Positions 50,016 through 62,400 of a stretch of 64,000 bases of DNA are shown in pieces. The notes beneath the pieces are model-generated. The model searched no databases, was not told the origin of the DNA, and worked only from the letters and a program-made list of their open reading frames with translations. The position numbers and the translations under genes are program-made. The stretch is taken from contig CM034603.1 of the NCBI GenBank assembly GCA_020091685.1, positions 15,293,596 through 15,357,595 of the forward strand, read 5' to 3'. Within the stretch, counting starts at the first letter, position 1. Every line of letters starts with the position of its first letter. The DNA comes from Lutjanus erythropterus. Lineage: Eukaryota; Chordata; Actinopteri; Lutjaniformes; Lutjanidae.

Positions 50016-50824
50016 ATCTTGACAGGGCTCTGTTTCTGGACTCACACGTTAAACAGTCCGAATCACAACACCGCAGTCTCTGATTCCGTTGCCTTCATTT
50101 GGCTGATTTATTCTCACTTTGAACAAAAATAACAAACATTTCTGTCCGACATGAGGTCACAGACTGACAACCCACCCCTTCCTCCTTATAACAGCTGATT
50201 ATCCTTCCTCTGTTAATTGATTGTCATCTCATTAATCCAAATACAATTAGCCAAAATATAAATTAAGCATTAAGTTAACATTAAACACAACTTCTGTGTT
50301 TCTACATATCAGTAGCTAAAAGATGTTTGGGATCTGGATGTTTGTGGAACTGTAATGTGTTGTCGAAGGCTCAGAGTATGAGGATAAAACTTGGTGGCCA
50401 CAGGGGCAACATGCATGGAATATTGGTGGTCATATAGTTAATTGTTGTATAGTTACTGGTTAATGCCGATTCCTGGAGATAATTGTAAACATTGTTGTGG
50501 ATCTACAGGATGCTTTTGCATAAAACAAATAGCTGTTTATGTTCACTGACTTGCAGACAGAGAAGACTGTTTTAACTGTCAGACAGAAAGTAATTTAAAT
50601 GCAATAAAAAACATCACAAGTGCAATACAAAAACACTTGTGACAGCTCTTCTAATTACTGGTCACATACAGTACTGTAAATTATCTCTCTTGTGCAGCGG
50701 TATGTGAATGACTCTACTTTTTGTCAGACTATACATTCATGGGTGAACACAGCAATGGAGGTGATGAAAAATTCATTTTGGCCTGAAGACAAAGAAAACT
50801 TTTAATGTGCTTCCAACTTTTCAG

Positions 50825-51161
50825 GGGAATTTGAAATAAAAGCTGCCGTACACGTAAAGCTTAAGTGTTGCATTCGCTGGTCAGGGAGAGCAGCCAAATT
50901 TAGAAGCAAGCAAGCAAGGAAACTTTATTTACCATATACTGAACTTTTCAAAAAGCTTGAATCCGTCCTGCTGAGCGCCAAGGACGTCTTCAGCGGGGAG
51001 TCCAGAGGAGAGACCTGCAGCAAACTGATTGAAGAGTTAAGAGCTGCAGGCTGCTCCCTCCACCAAAGGCTTTCGTCCAGAGAGGCAGCAGCTTACATTT
51101 CAAAAACGCTTCTCCACAAAGAGACCATCTGTGCAGACACAATATTGTTAAATCAAAGAGA
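50825..51161 (+). CDS. Exon 4 of unrecognised gene (long open exon without ATG)
   Basis: An excellent acceptor (GTGCTTCCAACTTTTCAG ending 50824) and donor (AGAGA|GTAAGT) bound 337 bases open in one frame for 111 codons. The stop codon of the genomic frame lies immediately across the donor, and a TAA lies just upstream of the acceptor, so the frame is open only within the exon. Features: a Lys/Arg/Cys-rich start (EFEIKAAVHVKLKCCIRW), a basic stretch with FRSKQARK at about 27-34, then probable helices with ELFKKLESVLLSAK, CSKLIEELRAAG and SSREAAAYISKTLLHKE. Entry is phase 1, exit phase 2, fitting its neighbours. No family recognised. The lack of any Met explains why simple ORF searches miss it. 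Confidence 0.75.
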
Positions 51162-51507
51162 GTAAGTTTGCATTCAAGGGCAATTCCTGATAATCACAAT
51201 GTGGACTCATCGTTTCTGTTACGATAACATTGTAATTAAAATATAATCACTGATGGAAAGCAGTCACATGCTGAATAAAAAAAATCCAAAGACTCAAGGC
51301 ATTGTGGCATACAGCCTGACGCACACCTTATTTTATCAGTGTATAACAAAAGTAGATTCAGCTGGAAATGACAAGCCAAAGCAGGAAGTCAATGTCATTT
51401 CATTTTTCATTTTCATTTCATTTTCTTTTTTGGAGCCACAATAAATTACAAACCTACACAGACGTTGTAATAAGTGACTTTCACATCTCTGACCTCCAAT
51501 CAAGCAG

Positions 51508-51646
51508 ACAGCCTGTTCTGATTACCAGGTCGTCCAATACTGATGGTTGGTCACACCTCTTGGCATCTCATAGACGCACCCTTAACCATCTGTATGAGAC
51601 GGCCATGCTTTCAAGTGATGTCGGTGTAAATCCATCCATGTCATAG
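51508..51646 (+). CDS. Terminal exon 5 of unrecognised gene
   Basis: After the pyrimidine-containing acceptor 'cacatctctgacctcc...caagcag' (ending 51507; an AG three bases earlier keeps the same frame), phase 2 entry gives QPVLITRSSNTDGWSHLLAS and on to SDVGVNPSMS, then TAG at 51644-51646. AATAAA follows at 51650-51655, so the 3' untranslated part would be very short, or a later signal is used. The intron from exon 4 is only about 350 bp, making this pair the most secure part of the model. Confidence 0.65.
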
Positions 51647-51649
51647 GGA

Positions 51650-51655
51650 AATAAA
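51650..51655 (+). terminator. Poly(A) signal AATAAA
   Basis: AATAAA begins four bases after the TAG stop of the terminal exon. Cleavage would be expected 10-30 bases on, near 'gtctgcttatgg'. Confidence 0.45.
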
Positions 51656-52210
51656 GTCTGCTTATGGAGCTGGTGGGGTGGATCGATGGGTCAAACACAA
51701 CCTGTAGGCAGGAGTTTGGAGGTCACCTTTAAGTTTTCTGAGTTCTGGAGTCAATATTTGCATTTTTGTTTACAGTGTTGGGGTGTTTGAGGGGGTTATT
51801 AGGTAGAATGGAGACTACTGAGTTACACTGTTCATCATATTAATTGTAACAATAAGTCCTCTCTAGTTGAAACTACAATCATTTTCCCTAAATATTCTGT
51901 TATGAATATGCTACACAGAGCTAAGAACAGTGTAAAGTAAGGCTTGTACCAGCAATGCCAGAATCACCTGGAGCAGAGGAAGACGATAGCGGGGCAAAAG
52001 AAAAGGAGCCTGAGGAAAGCAGTGATTGAACCATCACAGCAGGGCAGGAAAAGCACCAACTCCTCCTGCTGAGACTCGTCTCACGATGTGGAAACATACT
52101 GACAGGAGGTCTGATTTGGCTAAACTCAGGCAACTTAAAACCCCCAAAAGCTCAAAGAAACAAAGAACTTAAGTAAATTAATAGTCTTCTACATGTAGTG
52201 TTTCATTTAT

Positions 52211-52712
52211 AGATTTACGCATCATTTACATCTATTTTTATTTTGTTGCTGTCAGACTTTCTGGCTCTAAACTGACTTCACAGCTTGCTCTAAATACCTG
52301 TTTGTACAACAGACTGACTGACTGAATGATTTTCAAGGTTTGCATCAGCTGGGGATCCCTGAGGAGTGTTGTGAAGCGTGGTATTAGACCCTGAGCTTCA
52401 CAGCAGGAGAATTCAACAGTCCTAACAACCTCCGAGCATCTCTGACCCCTCAGCTGTGACTGACAGCTGCTCTCATCTGGAACAAAACACTGCTAAAAGA
52501 GAGAAACTGCCTCAACAGTGTGAAAATGATGAGGAGATGGTCAGCAGACTAACCTGCTATTAAGACAGAGGGACTGTCTACAGTTTACTGAACGATTTGA
52601 CAACATGATTTGGACGAGACCCAGAAATGAACCTGCTAATCGGACAAAGAACTGACCACAGATCACTGGAAGACATGACACAGCAGAAAGTCAAGGTTCA
52701 GACAAAGAATCT
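52211..52712 (+). repeat. Direct repeat, right copy (~502 bp)
   Basis: Partner of 49199-49705 (see there). Together the copies bracket exons 4 and 5 of the plus-strand gene model. Similarity ends on both sides within a few bases of the stated limits. Confidence 0.85.
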
Positions 52713-52719
52713 TGGTGAG

Positions 52720-55700
52720 GGGAATAAATGAAAGGTCACAAGTTCGACTCCCGTCATAACTGGAGTGTTCATAATGTGACTTGCAAGACAACAAACCCCT
52801 GTCTGCTTGTTCAGTGCACTGAAAATTATGTGGGCTAAAATCAGCCTTCACACCCTGTTCAGTTTTTAAAAAGGAAATGGTGAATTGCATTTGTATACTC
52901 TCTGAATTTTGATCAATAAAACAATAAGAATCACTATTCTCCAGTGTGAGAAAGGGGATTAGAATTTTCTCATTGTAAAGATATTGCTTGTTGTTTTTCA
53001 CCGTATACAAGTAAATGCATATTCATTGACACAAGAGGCCCTTTACACCAGGAGGGATGCTGCACTATGTGCAACAAAGATTGGAGATGCAAGAAATAGA
53101 CAAGGTTGCATTTAATATCAAAATACATAGTGGCAGGAGATATGTCGCACCACATCTGTTCCGACATATTTCAGCTGTAATAAAGGTGTTATTATCATTT
53201 AACTTTTTTTTTCAAATCCTGCTTATTTTTTTGCCACACCATGAGTAAATTTTATCATGACTTTTCCAATCTGACATGATTGCACTTATATTGCAACTCA
53301 TAAAACCACTCATCATTTTTTATGTGAGCCTCAAAAACAAGCTGTGCCTCAATGCGTGTCATTTGGGATAAGGCTTCATCAGTTTATCCTGAATAACACA
53401 CACTGACTGCTTTGGCGGTCAGTGGTGAGCGCAACAGCCGTTGCTGATGCAACACTCAACAACACAACCATCCTGTGTTACATTATAGGACAGATTCCAA
53501 AAGACCTCACACTACACTCCCGATTATGTAACTTAGTATAGTGCAGGACAGGCTTTCTGTTAAAAATGTGCAGACCCTTGATTCATTTTTTAGACTGAGA
53601 CCCGTTCCTAATGACCACTAAACTGACTTCAATATGTGAAACTGGTCTGAGAGTTTTGTATCACAGGTTGTTTAAAGTCATTTTATAAAATACTTCCTTG
53701 CTGCTGTTCTAGTTTCAGGGCTCAAACCTTTAAAAAGGAAAGTGCCCACATATACATATGGACAGTTATTCATTTCTAATAACCTGCTTCACACTCTGTG
53801 GTAATAACATAATTTCCTGCTCTTAATGTATTTAGCACTGCCTCAGGCTACATTTTCCATTTAGATTAAGTTTCTCCTTCACATATGTAATTTCCTCCTC
53901 TCCCTCTCCTCCTGTATCACTGTGTCTGTGCTGTCCTCTTACTGTCCATCTGTCTGTCCATCTCTCATCAATTCGTTCTCTGTCCTCCGTCTCTCACTCC
54001 TCCTCTGTCTTTTGTCCTGTCAGCATCAGTCATTTTTCTCTGCAGGGCTCCTTCCTGTCACAACTGACACTTGTTTCTCTCCACCAATCTCCTGCTGACA
54101 GCAGCGGGGCTGATCAAGAGCAAACTATTTCTCCTCCCTCGTAAACATCCATTACTGACCACTGAGAGAGAGCGGTGAGATGCTACTCGGCGTTGTTGTA
54201 CTCGCCAACAAAATAAACCTTGTGAAAGCTTTGACCTCAATTCCACAACAGGTGAGGACATTTCCATGCAGCAGTTTGCTTTCGTTACAAAAACTCTGAG
54301 CATCAGTTGTTTCAAGCAGCAGCAGAGTTGGCGATATATACATGCAATGAATGTATAATCAGCATTATTGGTTTGACAGTGACACTTTGTTATCCTCATC
54401 ATGATCCAAGATGCAGAAGAACTATGAAACGAACTAAAACAGGACAGTAAACAGCTGGCCCTCAAAAACAGAAGTCAATGAAAAAAAAAAACATTATCTA
54501 AATTATCGTCATTCTTTTTGTAATGATTCCTGAATAAATATCTGGAGTACTGAATGGATTTTTTTAAATATAATTTATATAATATTAGCACTTAGTCCAT
54601 TAGCTTGATGCTAACACTTAATAGGAATTCCATTTGACATGCTCACGGAAATTAGCATCACAATTGTGGTAATATTAACTTTTGAAAAAATCCATTTTAC
54701 CTCACATGCTTCATATAAACTGATGTATTCATTATCTCAATATCTTGAGAAAACAAGCTTTGCTATCTTGAATTAATGAAATAATTAACTTGTAATAATA
54801 GTTGCACAGCAGTTCCTGACTTCTATGCTGCATTGGTTTCTGCTAGGTGCTCCACTTTCTTCACCAAGAGTGGTATGGTACCAACATGTATGTGCTGGGC
54901 AAGTAGCAAACAGTTCAGCGGTTAGTTTATGCTTACTTGCTGACAACAGAGTCACGGAAAGCTAAATATGTAGACAGAGCTACTGTTAAATAGGCTAAAA
55001 GCTACATAGTGCTGCAGAGATGGTGCAATTCTGTGGTTATCTAACTGCGGTGATTTTTTGTTGTTTGATTTGTGAAAGGCCGTGCACACCACAACATGTG
55101 TTTTTTTTGTTTTTTTTTAACTGTCATTACAGTATTTTTGGTAGGTTCAACATCATGCTGAAGTTAGGTGGAGCTACAGTGTTTTGGGAAGTACATAAAG
55201 TCACTGGTTAAAGGTATAATTTATCCTTTCTTAAGTGATTAAACAAAGCCAAGAGTGAGGAAATATGTCGTATATGTGTATGGCAATGTTTTGAATGCAC
55301 TATATAGAGCATAAATGTCACGCTCAGAGTTTGGAAACTCAAATGGCCGACATGGCGGACAGTAAATATTGTGCTCTTAGTGAAATCCCTTCTATGTGTA
55401 CTATGCAAATCCTCATGCTGAACTATTGGCGTGATTGTCCTTTAATATAAAACATGATGATTACTGGAATTTTAAATCCTACAAATCAGAAAATATCTGC
55501 CAAGAATTGGACATAAGTGATTTATTCCAGCCAAGTGACAGAGTTGGATATCACAGTACACTTGATGTTTTGTAGCAGTAGATAAAAACATTTCATCCTT
55601 GGCTCTGCTGCAAGACCGACTTTTATTTTGCCTATCAAAAAACATGTTCTACATCAGTTGCAACATCAAACTGAACAAGATCTAATGAAGTCCTGGATGA

Positions 55701-56300
55701 TGAAACCTTGTACAACAGCTTCCTTAAAGATGAATATGCAGCTCTTCAAATGTCAACACAGGGGATGTCACAATAACCACAATTCTGAAGTACCACTTTA
55801 TTGACAACTGCAACAACAGCTCAGATTTTTTGTTTTCTCTTCTTGCTTTACACTTCAATGTGTGTTACATAAATGAATCAATGCTTCAAAAAGTTAGACA
55901 CTTTTGATTTTAAGGTCACGATTCCATTTGATTTTTCAATTTTAAAAGTATATCTTTTGCACTGATGAGATATGCCATTGCTAATCTTAATTCACAAAGA
56001 TCAACAGAGCCTTGGTTTATCGTTAAACAACTTTCATTTGCATTTTCAAATTTGTCTTTCAAAAGAGTCTATATGTCATCAAGTGTGATACAACAGCTGG
56101 TATGCTATGTTATGTTTTCTGTCAATTATTGCTTTTTTTCTTTGATGCTGAAAGTAGGCTGGAGTGTAGAGAAAAAAATTAAACTGAAACAATCACAGAT
56201 TGAGCCTTTGATTTTGATCATTGAAATTTAAAGCTCATTTTGGCATTAAGATCAATTTTTTATTGAATATGGGAATTGTGGCACCACAAGTAACCTTAGG
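52720..56300. other. No supported gene
   Basis: A C/T-rich stretch at about 53880-54060 ends in acceptor-like 'tttttctctgcag' (54047) but no open frame follows it convincingly. The minus-strand 135-codon frame at 54058-54465 has no domain or splice support. Otherwise AT-rich sequence. Confidence 0.45.
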
Positions 56301-56304
56301 AATT

Positions 56305-57470
56305 ATTTTCATTTATTCATTCAACCTTTATTTTAACTCAGAGATATACTGAGGTAGAGACCTCATTTACAATGTAGCTGCGTAAAACAATAAAAAATAA
56401 AAGCACTTAGACACAGAAAAAGCCAAAGAGTAACTTACAAAAAGTGGCAACAAGAGGTAAAAGCAATAAAAGCCACAATTAAAAATGTAAAAAAAATAAT
56501 AAATTAAAGTATCAATAATGAATAAAAACAGTAAAAATGAAAAACCATTAATCAGGTAAAAAAGGAACACCTAGAAATAAAATGTAATACAGTTAAAGAT
56601 TTAAACGGCCCTGTGGATAAAAATTCTGCATGTTGTTCCACATTGCAGGTGCACAATATGAAAAACTGGATTTTCCAAGTTCAGTAAAAACAGCCAGCAC
56701 CTGCAGCGTAATACAATGACTGGACCGAGTTTGATAAGAGCCCATCATTAAAAGAAATAATAAGAGCTCTATAAATAAATAAAACCCAGTGTCTTTCACG
56801 TCTTACACCGAGAGAGGGCCACCCAACCTTAGTATACAGGTCACAATGATGGGTGTCATAATTATATCCAGTGATGAATCTTAAGGCAGAATGATAAACA
56901 GAGTTCAGGGGCTTCAGAGTGGCAGCAGAGGCATGCATGTATAAAACATCACCAGACTGATAAAAAAAGTTGCCTCAACAAGCATCTTTCTACAAAGCAT
57001 CAGAATGGAGAGTCTATTTCTATAAAAGAAACCAATTTTCATTCTCAAAGAAGACACCAGCTTGGAAACATGATACTTAAAGGTTAACTTATCATCTACC
57101 CAAATACCAAGGCACTTATACTCTGTGACCCTTTCAATATTTGTACCATTGTTGGTAGAGATGATGAAGCTGTCAAGGTTAATATTTTTTGATCCGGTGA
57201 ACAACATGAATTTTGTTTTGTCTGTATTGAGAACCACTTCATGATTATTGAGTGCAACTTTGATATCAGAAAAGCAGTGTTGGAGGGAAATTATGGCAGA
57301 GTGTTGGTGTCATCTGCATAAAAATGAATATTACACCCAGTGACAGCTGGAGTAATATCATTGGTATAAAGTGTGAACAGAACAGGTCCCAGGATTGAGC
57401 CTTGCGGGACACCTTTTGCTATGTGCTCAAATTCATTTGCAGCATTGTGCACTATATGACTATATGATTA
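56305..57470 (-). pseudogene. Decayed non-LTR retrotransposon, reverse transcriptase 3' half
   Basis: On the minus strand the sequence encodes, in order, GVPQGSILGPVLF (57387-57413 and on), the catalytic FYADDT box (57306-57323), VLNTDKTKFMLF (about 57237-57202), CLGIWVDDKLTF, GFFYRNRLSI, YHSALRFITGYN, THHCDLYTKVGWPSLGVRR, and finally FTELGKSSFSYCAPAMWNN near 56690-56640. This is the second half of a reverse transcriptase of the LINE (jockey/CR1/L2-like) class. Frame changes near 57296, 56965 and 56740 and a stop soon after the YADD box show it is dead. No endonuclease domain is visible upstream. A non-coding 3' tail (56305-56590) shares an opening phrase with the fragment at 1706-2180. Confidence 0.85.
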
Positions 57471-57479
57471 GCACCCAGC

Positions 57480-59760
57480 AGCTAGTTCGCTCAGACCATA
57501 AAGTTGGTCACTGGCCAGAGAGCTGGGATCCACAGATAACATAGCTACTTAAAGGTACCGCGCCAAATTATTTAAATGATCATAAAAGAATTAATTTATC
57601 ATAACTGAGGTAACTGAGTGAGTATCTCCGTTTTATTCATGTCACAGGTCCAACTCATTGTAGACTGACACTACGGCCCAATCCCAGTGTCCACCCTCAC
57701 AGACTCACAGACTTGGAGGTGTGTCCATGAGGACTCTCTCACAGACTTTTTGAGCTCTTTATGCACATTTTTGCAGACTCTGCCTGAGGGAATTACCCAC
57801 CGTTTATAGAGCTCCAGAAGCATTTAAAAAAGAAAAAAAAAACAGGTTTGTAGATGAGTGATTTTCTAAGTCACTACCCGAGATCTCAGCTTTTCTTTGA
57901 GAAATGAATGTTCTACCAAATCACTCAGTTTATTTAAAAAAACAAAAGTAATAAGATTTTGAAACATTATGGTACATTTTTCCCTGAAACATTGCATTAT
58001 TTGTGACACATTTGCATATGCTGCAAGGTGCTGTTCCTCTCTATACAATTCCAGGCCCTTGTAGTCTCTCTCACTCAAGTATTACCAGGTGACGTCAGCG
58101 AAGTCCATAAGGATCCAGCGCTTAAGGCTATAGGGGAACATTGGGACGGGCCTAATGGTCACAGTGACACAGACTAAGTTAAACACCTCATTTCCCATCA
58201 GCACTCTGCAGCGAAAGGTCGAGCAATCATACGACAATTCAGCATTTTAATCTGTGAGCTGAAATTCAGCAGAGCTCAGGACTGTCTCAGCGCTCCCCAT
58301 CAAAATGTCACCAATAATCTGTTGATTCGATGTTGTGATGTTTGACCTGCACAGCTGTATTTGAACTGTGACTCCATATGTATTAGGACGAGCTGATTCC
58401 CGCTGCTGTAATGAGCTTCTTCTCAGTATCTGAAAACATGCTTGTTTAATCCACAGGCTGTGTGAATTGTTGTCTGCAGGAGACGAACTGCTGAGTGTCG
58501 AATTAACGGAGGCACTAATGACTCCACTGAATCAGACTGGAGCTGTTTGTGCTTCAGTGGCTGCAGGTTCAAAGGGTTAATGGATTATTTCTCCTTTTGG
58601 GCCAGGAAGGCAAATAATGTGGTGTTAATATGGCAATAAGAAGAGTTGAGAGGAGAGTTGAAGATCTTTGGTTGGATAGAGATTTACAATAATGGGATGT
58701 AACTGGTCTTCTTCTTTTATATCTTACTTCTCTCTTCTCTTTGTGTCTCTGAAGGCACAACCTGCAAACACATTTTAATTCTCCTCAAAGGTGTTCAATG
58801 GCTGCCGTGATTCAGCAGGTCATTTATTCATTGTTACGCGCACTTATGTTCCGCAAAGACTAATGAGCTGCTTAAAATTCTCTTTTTGTCATTGCAGAAA
58901 TAATTAATGCCCTGACCCGACCAAAGAGGAGGAAAAAAAAAGCTCATGCTACATCAACTGTTTCTTCATGTAATTAATAAATATTTAAATGAAAGCTGAC
59001 ACTGTTATTTTGACATTCAGCACTTGAGAATCTTAATTGTGATTAAATGAATGCTGTTTACAGTAATTAGAAACCAATTTAGGTGGTGTTGAAACAAACT
59101 CTGGCCTTTTATGAACCCAGGGCCTCTTGGAAAAGAGCTGTGTGCCACGTTGAATTAAATAGAGTGACTTATTGAACTTTTACATTTGTCAAGCTATAAA
59201 TTCACATTTTTTAACATTAAACTCTAAGACCTAAATTTACTTCTTTTAAAAAGTCATCCTAGCACGAGCATTTCCTTCATGACCTGCAAGTCAGAAAAAC
59301 CAGCAGAGGCTGCAGGAGGTCACTGCATCCGTGTCAAGAAAGAGTCCCACAGTAAGTGGTAAGTAAGTAAGTGGTTTTACTGCTTATTAATTCAGCTTTT
59401 CACGTGTCAATGAAAGATAGTGATCTTTCTTTTTTCATAAGTCGCAGTCTCACTTAAGGGGCTTTCCAGATGTTGCATCTAAAAATACCAGCTGTGCTGC
59501 TTTCATCTTTTTATTCAAGATGCTTGGTAGGTTGTGCTACTGTTGCGCCTACCATTACTCAGCAATCAGGTCCACAGGACACTGAAGAGCAAGAATGGGT
59601 ACTGAAACAGTATTAAATGGGGCCCGGGGCTGAATTATTAAAGACTGGAGTATTGACACACGCCGACATTATCGGTCCTTTTATCAGCGCTTTTTAAGGT
59701 TTGGTGTTTTACTGTCACCTGGCTACAGCGCAGCGTCTCTCTTTCTCTGCCTGTGTCGAT
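57480..59760. other. No supported gene
   Basis: No exon with splice support and no clear mobile element. A fair acceptor (tctttttgtcattgcag, ending 58898) is followed immediately by stops in the likely frames. Confidence 0.45.
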
Positions 59761-59770
59761 ACAGCTCCTC

Positions 59771-59783
59771 CACACACACACAC

Positions 59784-59849
<66 letters not shown>
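59771..59849. repeat. (CA)n microsatellite, longest in the window
   Basis: Seventy-nine bases of CA with a single CG interruption at 59787-59789. It gives poly-Thr-His and poly-Val-Cys chance frames on the two strands. Confidence 0.95.
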
Positions 59850-59852
<3 letters not shown>

Positions 59853-62400
59853 TCAAGGTCAGTGCACAGCAGAGCCGAGGCACCACCGGTAGAGACAGTG
59901 AAATTAAGCAGGTGAAGTAACTCAAGGATTACTCAAATTGACAAAAACTATGCTCTGAAACTGAAAGTAAGTGCAATAAAACCATTGCAAGTAAAAAGCC
60001 AACACACCTGATCAACAAGCAGAAACATGTTAACATGTAGCCAGTGTCTTTTTAATGAGCTCTGACTGCGGTCTCTCATCCAGCACCACTGTTTTACACA
60101 AGCACAACGCATTAATAATAGCAAATTGAAACAAAGTAAAACCAAAGCTGTGAGTATGATGTCTAACTGTTTAACTGTTGTAAACTTCCTGCTGGATGAG
60201 ACAAAGAGCCCCTCCTCTCTGCAGGCAGTGAATCACATCGCCATCAGAGGGAGGAGGACAGAGGACAGGATGAATGATAATGACTAATGCCTGTATTCTT
60301 CACCATTTCTAAACGTCACTCAGTATTTTGATGTCAGGAACATGATTTATTTTGAAAAAGTATCTGTATGAGTATAGTTAAAGTACCATATTGATAAGCA
60401 GTATCAGTAAGAGTAGTAGTATTGATAAAATCTTAATGATAACCATCCCCAGAGAAGAGCAGCTGAATATACTCATGCTAGCTACCACAACCGTTAACTG
60501 TTACAACAGCATATCACCATGCTCACCAGTGATCCAAAGATTTGACCTGATATATCTCCAGGCATTGTTCCTTCTTTTGGTGTCAGAATATTAAGAACCT
60601 GACTGTTCAAACACCTCCTCCTGAATTAATATAATTAGCTGCTCTTTCATTTTCAGTTGGGTTGACCATTAAACTGAATGTTGTTACCTCCTCGAACGGA
60701 AAGGGTGAAGCAAGTTCTGTGAAGCTGATTGATCAATTCTTGTCTCATGACATGTGGTGTGCTTGCTGCATTTGGAAAAGTTGAGGTTTTTCCATCTCTG
60801 CGCGCCGTGAACAGGTGTGTCACAATTAATCCATGCCTTGACTGCATTTCTTTCAGTTATGAGTATAGTTGTTGTGCGCCCCTTAGGCTGTATTCCAAAA
60901 AATTCAAACATCCCCAAATCCAGTGTAGAGCAGGACACAAGTCCAGGACCAGCTCCCACGCAGTGGACATGCTAATACTAAACAAAGACTTTTGCAACTT
61001 AAGTTACCAACAACATAATGTAGCTACCTAATTATGCACTATCCCTTGGCTTTGCCATGTTAAGTTGCTACTCTAAACAGTTACAGTTATAGCAAGCTAA
61101 TGTTAAGATCATTTTAGCAGAAATAAATGTGGCTCTTGTGCACAACTCTCCAAAGCTTGAGGGTCCTGCTGTGCCTCGTGTTGGTTACTAAACTGCAACT
61201 GGACAATCACTGTTCAGGGGAGGGGCTCTTCATCAACTTCAGCAGAAAATGAAAAGTGATCCTCCACATTATTTCTGATGAACTATACAGGATTGCAAAG
61301 ATGATTAGCTCACAGCTTCATCCAAAACCAGCCAATGGCACGCCGCTGCTGTAATGAAACAGGGCAGGGGATTGTGGGCGGTTGGTGTCCAACCATTCTT
61401 CCCATCAGCAGAGCTGGACTGGGCTCAGTCACATCACAGTGGCTGTATGAGTGAGACTCTTTCAGCTCTGCGTAATTATCGCCCATTTGACACAGTCTGA
61501 GCGTCTCGTCTGGAATATGAATGAGGAAGATAAAAATACTGTGATCACAGTGAACCAAAGCCTTGTACCTGAAAGAATTATCAACGCCTCGACTCCCATC
61601 CTCACTGAGCCCTCGCCAACAGACAACAATTATCTTGTTTGTGGCCACTTTGCCTCCTCACATCTTCAGGCTGGTAATTTAGTTCCTTTGAGAGGTGAAT
61701 TCCCGCAGTAAATCCTAAATATCAGCCGGTGTGTCACAGGTTTGTAGAGGCTGTATGGCATGAAGCCCAGACCTGGTATTGATGTGTACAGCTTTTAGTG
61801 ATGCAGCTAATAAGAGCTTAATGATTTTTGCGTGCGTTTGTATTTTCAATGCCTAATCTCATGGGAATCCTCTTCCCTGATATCAGAGGTCGAGTCCAGG
61901 CAGTTTGTCAGCACATCCTGTTTACTGACCTTTGATAAAACAAAGTAGAGATCTGGCCTTTCAAACGTCCTCTTTAGCCTTGACCTTCCTAAAATATGCT
62001 AATCCCAAACACACAAAGACGTCCTTGTAAACTGAATCCAATCCTTTCGTTTCAGCTCCGTCCAAAGGCTGATAGGTGACAAAAGAAACTAAATTGCTTT
62101 TGAAGTAACTGAAGGCAAGCGTGTTAATTGCTGAGGCTGTTCTGGCACTGAAGGATGAGAGACATGTTGACAGAACCATACCATATTTTCAGAGATTTCC
62201 ACCGATTACCGCCAGGTTCAGACAACACAATATTTTTGTCAGTTACAGCGATCACTGCGTCAGATTACAGAATCAGAAATTCTTGCTGTATCTTGGCCAA
62301 GAGCCATGAGAGACCAAACATTGCTCTCTGACTGATCATTGTTTGCCATTTGACATGACACAGTGGTATCACTTGTGTTTGGAAAAGCCTAAAAAAGACA
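59850..62400. other. No supported gene
   Basis: Several open frames of 60-112 codons, none with splice-site or domain support. No repeat limits recognised. Confidence 0.45.

Larger units (their letters stand above)
27131..51655 (+). other. Unrecognised multi-exon gene (hand-built model)
   Basis: Five exons join with consistent phase: 27195-27573 (ends phase 1), 28354-28394 (phase 1 to 0, GC donor), 42835-43057 (0 to 1), 50825-51161 (1 to 2), 51508-51646 (stop TAG), with AATAAA at 51650. Without the internal TGA at 43048 the product would be about 372 residues; with it, 211. An alternative exon at 38941-39036 also fits (phase 1 to 1). In each listed exon only the phase-compatible frame stays open, which argues against chance. 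The predicted protein has no domain I know. I see Ser/Asn/Gln-rich N-terminal sequence, Leu-rich helices in the middle and a basic patch in exon 50825. Whether it is one intact gene, two transcripts or a decaying gene is open. Confidence 0.5.

Noticed and set aside
49199..52712. LTR retrotransposon suggested by two direct repeats
   Set aside because: No TG/CA ends, no primer site and no retroelement coding sequence between them; instead there are gene exons.
59638..59925. 95- and 63-codon frames
   Set aside because: Translation of a (CA)n microsatellite.
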